A DNA stretch of 64,000 bases from NCBI GenBank assembly GCA_023974075.1, contig JAMFTG010000303.1:1-64000 (forward strand). The letters run 5' to 3'. Positions 56,380-64,000 of this stretch are shown piece after piece; positions within the stretch are counted from its first letter, which is position 1; the number at the start of each line of letters is the position of its first letter. The stretch is from Chaenocephalus aceratus. Its lineage: Eukaryota; Chordata; Actinopteri; Perciformes; Channichthyidae. Position numbers and translations under genes: made by a program. The notes beneath the pieces are model-generated. The model ran no database searches. It was not told where the DNA came from and saw only the letters and a program-made list of their open reading frames with translations.

Positions 56380-57137
56380 GGAGCTGTGGTATCTCTCCGT
56401 GAAACACCGTGGAGCAGCAGCCTCACTGAAGGAGCTTTGGTATCTCTCTCTGAAACACCGTGGAGCAGCAGCCTCACTGAAGGAGCTGTGGTATCTCTCT
56501 CTGAAACACCGTGGAGCAGCAGCCTCACTGAAGGAGCTGTGGTATCTCTCTCTGAAACACCGTGGAGCAGCAGCCTCACTGAAGGAGCTGTGGTATCTCT
56601 CTCTGAAACACCGTGGAGCAGCAGCCTCACTGAAGGATCTGTGGTATCTCTCTGAAACACCGTGGAGCAGCAGCCTCACTGAAGGATCTGTGGTATCTCT
56701 CTGAAACACCGTGGAGCAGCAGCCTCACTGAAGGAGCTGTGGTATCTCTCTCTGAAACACCGTGGAGCAGCAGCCTCACTGAAGGAGCTGTGGTATCTCT
56801 CTCTGAAACACCGTGGAGCAGCAGCCTCACTGAAGGATCTGTGGTATCTCTCTGAAACACCGTGGAGCAGCAGCCTCACTGAAGGAGCTGTGGTATCTCT
56901 GAAACACCGTGGAGCAGCAGCCTCACTGAAGGAGCTGTGGTATCTCTCTGAAACACCGTGGAGCAGCAGCCTCACTGAAGGAGCTGTGGTATCTCTCTGA
57001 AACACCGTGGAGCAGCAGCCTCACTGAAGGAGCTGTGGTATCTCTCTGAAACACCGTGGAGCAGCAGCCTCACTGAAGGAGCTGTGGTATCTCTCTGAAA
57101 CACCGTGGAGCAGCAGCCTCACTGAAGGAGCTGTGGT
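56380..57137. repeat. Minisatellite, copy 3 (about 15 units)
   Basis: Longest of the three arrays. Unit lengths are 47, 49 and 51 bp, differing only in the CT run; some units read GGATCTGTGG rather than GGAGCTGTGG. Several frames stay open through it on both strands, which gives spurious ORFs of 77-124 codons. Confidence 0.93.
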
Positions 57138-57139
57138 TA

Positions 57140-57292
57140 TGTTAGTGAATTCTAGAACCCTGAAGGCAGGAGAGACTGAAAAGAGTCAAGGGAAGCTTAT
57201 AAAAGTTAACAGCATTTAATTACACAAAAGATGCGGTGGTGTACAAAATGAAATGTGCGAGTGGAGGCGCTCTCTTCATCCGCCCGGTCAGT
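57140..57292 (-). repeat. Truncated ERV-B-family LTR end
   Basis: Reverse complement of the last 150 bases or so of the ERV-B LTR (TGTTAGTGAATTCTAGAACC...) with many small differences, so an older family member. It abuts the minisatellite exactly and has no partner. Confidence 0.8.
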
Positions 57293-58060
57293 CTGAAGTC
57301 GAATAGTCCATTTAGCTTAGGAACCTTCCTAAAGGAGTGAAATGACCCGGAAGTCCCTCAGTGGCAGCCATGATAAGTGCCGTTCCAATTCTCTAGAATG
57401 ATGAGAATGATAGGAAAGGAGGTTTCAAACTTCCTTTATAACCTCCTTTAGCTTAGGAACCACTGGACCTCCCTAACCGACAGGAGAAGCGAAAATGCTG
57501 CCCCACAATGCCTTGCAGCCGCAGCATTTGCCGTCACTCGAGTCTCGGCCGTTCACGGAAACAACCGATTATGACGGAGAAATGATATCATGAAAGTTAC
57601 GGTGCTTATTAAGCATTTTAAAACATAGGTGGTAAGTTGCCAAAGTGCTTTGTTTTGAACGTTCATCAGTATTACAATCAAAGAGAGAAATATGAACGTT
57701 AGTTTTCACTGAAATGATCAAATAAAGTCAACATCTCAGTCTTTACTGAGCTGTGTGGGGTTTGTTCAACTTCTAAAAGATGTTTGAATGGTGATATACA
57801 CAGTGATAGATGTTAAGGACTAATGTTTATAATAAATACATTTGTATTGATTTTAAGATCTTTAGTTCATACAATCATACGTATTGGGATCATTGGTATT
57901 AATGTGGACCGGAGGGAGAGGGGGACGAGTTTCACTTTCCTTTTGTATTTCAATTCCAGCTTTGGTCCTGAAGAATATGTTTCTCTGTTGTCCACGTTCA
58001 TAAAGCAAAGCAGCAGCATCAGAGCACGGTGCAGAGTCTCTAGATGAGTTTACAGTAGTC
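57293..58060. other. Spacer, possibly repeat
   Basis: Contains two related stretches with TTTAGCTTAGGAACC (57309 and 57450), suggesting an internal duplication or an unclassified element. No coding evidence. Confidence 0.4.
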
Positions 58061-58688
58061 CCTCGTTCTTATTGAACATCCATGTTGTAGTCCGCTATAG
58101 AAAACTGTGGTTTCCATGGTTTCCCCACAGCAGCAGACGCACACAATGACGTCCGCTGGCGCATCATAAACACGCGCTAACGGATATAAGGAGCTGTTTA
58201 AATGAAAACAGAGGAGCGACATTTTGCCACAACTGCGCCGAGCACTTGACTTGATGCAGGAAGCAGACAGCGGGACATTGTACGAGAAGTCAGCACGGTT
58301 AGTGCGCGCAACATGATTGCAGCGTCCAGGCAGCTCCCGTTCGAGCATATGCCTTGAGTTGCACATAGCTCCCACACACGCACACACACACACCCCATTT
58401 GTATTGTATGAGAGGTTCCAGGTTGAATTGAGGCGAATATGTGTAATGTTCAGGTTGTTGTGTTTAATATTCATGAGAATATTTGTCATTGTTCAAATGA
58501 TAATAAACATTAGCATAAAGCATTTTTGTCCACTCATATGTTGATAAGAGTATTAAAAACTTGAAAAATATTCCTCTAAGGTACATTTAGAACAGAAAAT
58601 GTGCCATTAATTTGCGATTAATCGCGATTAACTATGGACAATCATGCGATTAATCGCGATTAAATATTTTAATCGACTGACAGCCCTA
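58061..58688. mobile_element. hAT remnant (one end)
   Basis: Ends in ATTAATCGCGATTAAATATTTTAATCGACTGACAGCCCTA (58648-58688), a hAT-type terminus with repeated ATTAATCGCGATTAA. The other end is missing; the left limit is approximate. Confidence 0.55.
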
Positions 58689-58707
58689 ATTTATACATTT
58701 TAATTTC

Positions 58708-58775
58708 TAGTTTTTATATTTGTTCATACATTTTGGTAATTTTCTTTTATGTCACCTATTCATATTTGATTAGAA
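58708..58775 (-). other. OR 3' flank fragment
   Basis: Reverse complement of the distal part of the OR 3' flank (compare 25060-25110). Continues at 63483 beyond the LINE; TTAGAA is present on both sides and is the likely LINE target duplication. Confidence 0.75.
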
Positions 58776-59116
58776 ATAATAATATATTTTATTTCTATAG
58801 CGCTTTTCTTGAACCCAAAGATGCTTTACATTTTTGAGGGAGGGTGCCAAAAACAAAGCCAAAAAGAAACACAAAACAGAAAAGCAGTCAGGAAGAAGTT
58901 GATTGAGAGGGGGGGGGGGGCTTATGGATACAATCAATGTTTATTTATATAGCCCAATATCACAAATATTACATTTGTCTCAGTGGTCTTCACAGTGTGT
59001 ACAGAATATCAGTATGACACTACGACACCCTCTGTCCTTAGACACTCTGTCCTTAGACCCTCACATCGTACAAGGAAACACTTCCGGAGAAAACCCACAG
59101 TTTAAAGGGAACATAC

Positions 59117-59590
59117 TGTCACGGTCCAAACTGTGTTCCTGTTTGTTCCCCTGTGTGGAGAGGGTGTGGTTTCCCTTGCAGGCAGCAGCCTGATTGCTCT
59201 CACATGGCCGTCCGACTCAGCTGTCCCTCATCATCTAATCAGGACACAGCTTATCTACTCCAGTCTCCCAGCAACTCATCGCCAGATTGTTTTCTACATC
59301 AGTGGTAGTACATCCTCCTGGCTGCCCATTCAGTTATCCTGTCTGCGTGTAATTCCGTACCTTTTGTAACTAGTTTCTCTTGTGTTTCCAGTGCAATCCC
59401 TCGGCCATCGTCCACCAGAGCTTCCAGCCAACCTGCCTGCCTGCCTTGTAATCAATCCAGCCTCTCACTGCCTACCTCCACTCCGGACCTCCATATCACC
59501 AAACCTGCCTGAGTCTCCGAAGCAATAAACTATTTAAACATCTTCCGTCATTGACTGCGCCTGGGTCCTGTTTAAAACATAATCCTAACA
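59117..59590. mobile_element. Solo LTR (probably gypsy-type)
   Basis: Starts TGTCACGGTCC, ends CTAACA, holds AATAAA near its 3' side and interrupts the LINE 3' UTR. A target duplication is not clear (CATAC against CATGG). 474 bp, no partner LTR. Confidence 0.6.
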
Positions 59591-59991
59591 CATGGGAGAA
59601 ACCTCAGGGAGAGCAACAGAGGAGGGATCCCTCTCCCAGGACGGACAGACGTGCAATAGATGCCGTGTGTAAATTGAAAAGATAATACATTTGCAACATA
59701 GGTAGACCAAATGTTTGGAAATGCACGTGTGTATAATAGGCAGATGAATCCACGAGGATGTCCATCCAGGACCGATGATCCAGGATTACAGCCACGACTC
59801 GCGATCCAGGACAGAGGACCGCAGGATCATCCATGACTCCGGATCCCGGCGTATAAAGACACCAAAAAGAAAGACATGTGGGGAAAATGGGTTAATGGAA
59901 CATGAGAGGACACAGGTATAGACAGAGAGAAGGAAGAAGTAAGATGTCCCCCGACAAACTAAGCCTATATCAGCAAAACTAGGGGCTGAAT

Positions 59992-60501
59992 CTAATCAGC
60001 CCTAACTATAAGCTTTATCAAAAAGGAAGGTCTTAAGCGCACTCTTAAAAACGGATAGGGTGTCTGCCGCCCGAACACAAGCTGGAAGCTGATTCCACAA
60101 AGTGGAGCTTGATAAGAAAAGGCTCTGGCTCCCATTGTACTTTTAGAGACTCTAGGAACAACCAACAACCCTGCATTCTTGGAACGCAATGCCCTAGTAG
60201 GACAGTAGGGTATAATGAGTTCTTTAAGGTAAGATGGCGCCTGCCCATTAAGGGCTTTGTAGGCGAGAAGAAGAATTTTAAATTCTATCCTGTGTTCTAT
60301 AGGGAGCCAGTGTAAGGCAGCCAGAACAGGAGTCATGTGGTCCCTTCTCCTAACTCTGGTTAGTACACGAGCTGCAGCATTTTGAATCAGCTGAAGCCAC
60401 TTGACTGACTTCTTGGTACTCCCTGATAATAAGGAGTTACAATAATCCAGCCTAGAAGTAACAAATGCATGGACTAGTTTCTCTGCATCGCTTTGAGGCA
60501 A
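59992..60501 (-). pseudogene. LINE reverse transcriptase C-terminal part
   Basis: Contains AFVTSRLDYCNSLLSG, LQLIQNAAARVLTR and ALHWLPIEHRIEFKILLL, the conserved tail of Rex1/CR1-group polymerases. It is separated from the rest of the RT by the hAT and by frame changes. Confidence 0.85.
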
Positions 60502-60662
60502 GATATGCCTGATTTTTGCAATGTTACGTAGATGGAAGTAGGCGGTCCTTGAAATTGATTTTATGTGGCGTTAAAGGATAAATCCTGATCAAATATAACA
60601 CCAAGATTCCTTACAGTCTCACTGGAGGCCAAATTAATGCCATCCATAGTTAGTATATCTTT

Positions 60663-61632
60663 TAGGGGTGTAACGGTATCCGTATTCGTCCCGTACCGTC
60701 ACGGTTCGGACGTCACGGTTTGGTGCATGCAGTCACACGGCGAATACGCCTTTTTTTTACGAGTGGGAAAAAAGTCTGTCCTTCAGGGCAGCATCCACTA
60801 CACTATTTATAATCCAGGGGGCGGTATTGCGCCTAAAAGCTGTTTGCCAGCCGCCATTAAACAACAAATGAAGAACAAGAAGAAACACAACAACAAAACG
60901 AACTAAATACAAGAAGAAGAAAAGTTAGTGTGGCGATTTCAGATAACACTCAGGAGCTAGAACCCGCCTGCTTCTTTTAAATCAGCTGTGTGGGAACATT
61001 TCGGGTTCCCTGTGGACTACAATAACGATGAGGTGTGCGAGTGGTGGATCCGACGAGGACGGTGTGTCGGCGTTGTTCTCCAGCGGTGCGGTATGCTAAT
61101 GGGAACACACGCCAAACATGCTAAATCATATCAGAAGGCATCACCCAGATTTGCCAATCACCGGAGCCCGGCAAAAGACAACAGCTGTTCAACAGCTGAT
61201 CCCCGCTGTTTTTAAGAAGCCAATAGACATGAAAGCCGTGAAACCAAAATAAATAACGGAAGCTTTTGGCATATGTTTTTCAACGACTTTGCGCTCTTGA
61301 AACACTTTCTTATTATTTATGATGTAAGACATTCTTTTTAGTTTTACAGCTTGATAAAACATTTTTGTTTGACATCAGCCATTATAGATACTATGGCCAT
61401 CTGAGTGTACTGTTTATGGTTTGTTTTTAACTGTTTAATACAGTTACTTATTCAAAATGTCAGAGTTCCTTATTTTGAAACTGAAACTTGCACTACTGTT
61501 CAAAAATAAATAACAACAAACCTGGAATTATGCATTTGGGACTTTTTTTTGCTTTTTCTTGTTGTACCGAACCGTGACCCCCAAACCGAGGTACGAACCG
61601 AACCGTGACTTCTGTGAACCGTTACACCCCTA
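60663..61632. mobile_element. hAT element with BED zinc-finger remnant
   Basis: Ends TAGGGGTGTAACGG and CCGTTACACCCCTA with near-identical 8-bp flanks ATATCTTT/ATATCATT (60655-60662, 61633-61640). At 60985-61050 a frame reads VWEHFGFPVDYNNDEV, typical of the BED finger of hAT transposases, then shifts frame. 970 bp, non-autonomous. Confidence 0.88.
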
Positions 61633-61643
61633 ATATCATTAGA

Positions 61644-62670
61644 TCATTTGTTTCGTAGATTCTTCGGGCCAAGTACAATAACTTCAGTTTTGGTCGTGTT
61701 TAACATCAAAAAGTTTAAGGTCATCCACGTTTTTGAGTCCTTGAGGCAGTCTTGAATTTTATTTAGATGATTAATTTCATCAGGCTTGATTGATAAATAT
61801 AGTTGAGTATCATCCGCATAACAATGAAAGTTTATAGAATGATTCCTTATATTGCCTAACGGAAGCAAATATAATGTGAACAAAATAGGTCCGAGCACTG
61901 AGCCCTGTGGCACTCCATGGCTAACTTTGGTTTGCGTGGAAGATTCATCGTTAACACGTACAAACTGAGAGCGTTCAGATAGATAGGACCTAGACCAGCC
62001 TAAAGCAGTTCCCTGTATGCCAACTAAGTGCTCTAGTCTTTGCAATAGGATATCATGGTCGATAGTATCAAATGCAGCACTGAGATCGAGCAAAATAAGA
62101 ATAGAGACAAGTCCCTTGTCTGAGGCTATTAGAATATCACTTGTGACTTTAACCAGAGCTGTCTCTGTGCTATGATGTGTTCTAAAGCCAGACTGAAAGT
62201 CTTCAGATAAATCATTGTTTTTTAAGTAACAGCTGTTTTGCGACCGCTCTCTCAAGAATCTCTGAGAGGAACGGAAGATTAGAAATAGGTCTATAGTTTG
62301 CTAAAACCTCTGGATCGAGGTTATGCTTTTTAAGAAGTGGTTTCATCACTGCTACTTTGAATGATTGTGGAACATAGCCTGATAATAAAGACATATTCAT
62401 AATATTTAATAAAGAAGTGCTAATTAATGGAAACACTTCCTTCAACAGCTTAGTTGGAATTGGGTCTAACATGCACGTTGATGGTTTAGAAGAGAGAATC
62501 ATTGAATGTAGTTGTTCAAGGTTAATGGCTGAAAAGCATTCTAGTTTACTATCTAGTGTAATATTAGAACTTACATTTCCGGGAGCTGTTGATAACACTA
62601 TACTGGTCAAAGGCAAGAGGTCATTAATTTTGTTTCTAAGAGTAACAATTTTACCGTTAAAAAAGCACAT
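61644..62670 (-). pseudogene. LINE reverse transcriptase core
   Basis: Blocks in order: LANYRPISNLPFLSEILERA (RT 1), FQSGFRTHHSTETALVKV, LILLDLSAAFDTIDHDIL (motif A), GVPQGSVLGPILFTLY (motif B) and HCYADDTQLYLS (YADD active site). A frameshift around 62212-62255 splits it. It would have primed cDNA synthesis on nicked target DNA. Confidence 0.88.
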
Positions 62671-62956
62671 AAAATCATTGCTACTGAGTGCTATGGGAAT
62701 AGAAGGCTCAGTCGAGCTGTGGCTCTCTGTCAGCCTGGCTACAGTGCTGAAAAGAAATGTTGCATTATTCTTATTCTCATCTATTAATGAAGAGTAGTAG
62801 GCTGCTCTCGCTTTACGCAGTGCTTTCTTATATTCATTGAGAGTAATATGCCAAATTAAACGAGATTCTTCAAGTTTAGTGGAACGCCATATCCTTTCAA
62901 GTTGTCTCGACTTTTACTTTATTCTGCGGGTTTCGGCATTATGCCATGGAGCTAAT

Positions 62957-63482
62957 CTATGTTGTTTTATTTTCTTCTTTTTCAAAGGAGTCTAATTTTA
63001 TTCGCAGCGCATCTGTAGCACTATCAACAACATGATCAATCTGGGGTGGTGTACATTTTGTATAAGTTTCCTCCCCTACATGCAGACATGCTATCGAGTT
63101 AAGTATTGGTGGAATCTCTTCCTTAAATGTGGCTATAGCATTAACAGATGCAACAGTAAGGCTATTTTTATCATCGTCAACATGAATATTAAAGTCACCT
63201 ACGATAATTACTTTATCTCTTTTAAGAACCAAAGTTGATAAAAACTCAGAGAATTCTGATAAGAATTCTGAATAAGGACCTAGTGCACGGTACACTGTAA
63301 CAAATAAGATTGGCTGCAAAGTTTTCCAGGTCGGATGCGTAAGACTAAAAACGAGGCTTTCAAAGGAGGTATAATTTAATTTTGGTTTAGTATTGATAAG
63401 TAAACTTGAGTCAAAGATGGCTGCAACTCCACCTCCTCGGCCCGTGTCTCGAGCAATATGAGTACAGAGTTGAAGAGGTGGG
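62957..63482 (-). pseudogene. LINE endonuclease, partial
   Basis: RDTGRGGGVAAIF, FESLVFSLTHP and VIIVGDFNIHVDDD match the APE-type endonuclease of CR1/Rex1 LINEs. The N-terminal part is missing because the element is 5'-truncated at 63482. Confidence 0.85.
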
Positions 63483-63702
63483 TTAGAAGTTGACAGGACC
63501 CTCTTGGGGAGGACGGAGACGGGACCCTCTTGGGGATGGCCCATGGGGACGTGGAGCCGAGAAGGAGGCCTAGAAAATGTTTCCCGCTCTCAGGTATGAT
63601 TGTGGTGATCAACTGAATATGGGCCGCACTGTTTGCCCTGATGTGCAGCAAATGCTTCTGTCTACATGGATCTTTGTGTGGGGCAATCAAACAGTGTTGG
63701 GA
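63483..63702 (-). other. OR 3' flank (minus-strand gene at right edge)
   Basis: Reverse complement of the flank at 24773-25050, including one 27-bp CCAAGAGGG repeat unit. Confidence 0.8.
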
Positions 63703-64000
63703 TCAGCTGTCTCTGCGGCAGCTCAGCAGCCTCTTCACATGCGTGAACACCTCCTTTAACTTCAGTCCGTACACCACAGGGTTCAGTACAGTAGGTACTA
63801 GAATCATCAGCATGGAGGTGATGAGGGTGGAGTCAGATTCTCTGTTGCTCTGCAGGCGGCGAAGCATCAGATCTAAGTAGACGCTGATGGAATAGTTAAA
63901 GAAGACGAGCAGGTGAGGAAGACAGGTTTGTAGAGCTTTGCTGCTGAAGCTACGTGAGCGCCGCAGGCAGATGAAGAGGATCCTAGCGTAGGAGAAGAGA
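63703..64000 (-). CDS. Odorant receptor, 3' part (runs off window)
   Basis: Minus-strand reading from the window edge to the stop at 63705-63703: SYARILFICLRR, KALQTCLPHLLVFF, RRLQSNRESDSTLITSM, PTVLNPVVYGLKLKEV and SCRRDS. The frame is open over all 99 codons seen and TM7 has the usual NP. The 5' two thirds lie outside the window, so intactness is unknown. Confidence 0.88.
   Translation of the reverse strand, partial: LFSYARILFICLRRSRSFSSKALQTCLPHLLVFFNYSISVYLDLMLRRLQSNRESDSTLITSMLMILVPTVLNPVVYGLKLKEVFTHVKRLLSCRRDS

Larger units (their letters stand above)
58776..63482 (-). mobile_element. Rex1-like non-LTR retrotransposon, 5'-truncated, with nested insertions
   Basis: The minus strand reads endonuclease (63482-62957), reverse transcriptase (62670-61644, then 60501-59992) and a 3' UTR with TTTATATAGCCCAATATCAC near its end. 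TTAGAA flanks both sides. A hAT (60663-61632) and an LTR (59117-59590) are inserted in it. The left 130 bases (with CTATAGCGCTTTTCTTG) look like a second LINE/SINE tail. Confidence 0.82.

Noticed and set aside
56335..57005. Several long ORFs on both strands (77-124 codons) with repeats such as LLLHGVSERDTTAPSV
   Set aside because: They are frames left open by the minisatellite; unit length changes by 2 bp break any one frame, so no protein is selected.

Overview
This is a teleost fish genomic window, probably percomorph, although the species cannot be named from the sequence. The evidence is single-exon fish odorant receptor (OR) genes embedded in hAT, piggyBac, DIRS1, Rex1-type LINE, tRNA-SINE and class I endogenous retrovirus (ERV) sequence. 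I see no prokaryotic features, no rRNA genes and no functional tRNA genes. Low coding density, AT-rich spacers and nested transposons dominate.

The backbone is a repeatedly duplicated OR unit. It consists of about 5 kb of upstream flank, a TATA-like element, a 1.3-1.9 kb array of short repeats, one intronless OR coding exon of 315-321 codons, a conserved 3' flank and a minisatellite of about 47-51 bp. Copies seen: a 3' end at 1-244 (+, frameshifted); an upstream flank only at 8021-10850 (+); a full gene at 11078-12043 (-); a full gene at 23825-24772 (+); a gene at 45514-55014 (+) split by an 8.5 kb retroelement; and a 3' part running off the right edge at 63703-64000 (-). The units at 11-17.5 kb and 40.2-55 kb are large inverted copies of each other. 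They share an ancestral piggyBac-type insertion, and in one copy that insertion was later hit by a hAT element.

Two long retroelements have perfect-looking LTR pairs. ERV-A (26423-35389; 489-bp LTRs, TSD TGTT) has ruined gag-pro-pol but a long env reading frame, a seven-copy 34-bp array just upstream of env and a separate membrane-protein ORF. ERV-B (46209-54754; 593-bp LTRs, TSD GGCG) carries one 787-codon ORF. That ORF is a Gag with two zinc knuckles joined directly to a segment resembling the integrase C-terminal domain, with protease, RT, RNase H and integrase core absent. About 3.9 kb without recognised genes follows. ERV-B sits inside an OR whose reading frame is otherwise uninterrupted.

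Other elements include a DIRS1-like retrotransposon (1134-5652, minus) split by a hAT; a Mutator-like element with 250-bp TIRs and a 9-bp TSD (9141-10427); hAT elements with 8-bp TSDs at 2442, 15304, 17837, 55058 and 60663; a long-TIR element at 19656-20809; a foldback sequence beside ERV-A; and a 5'-truncated Rex1-like LINE (58776-63482, minus) that itself holds a hAT and a solo LTR. The only host genes I can support are the odorant receptors; everything else is mobile, repetitive or unassigned spacer.
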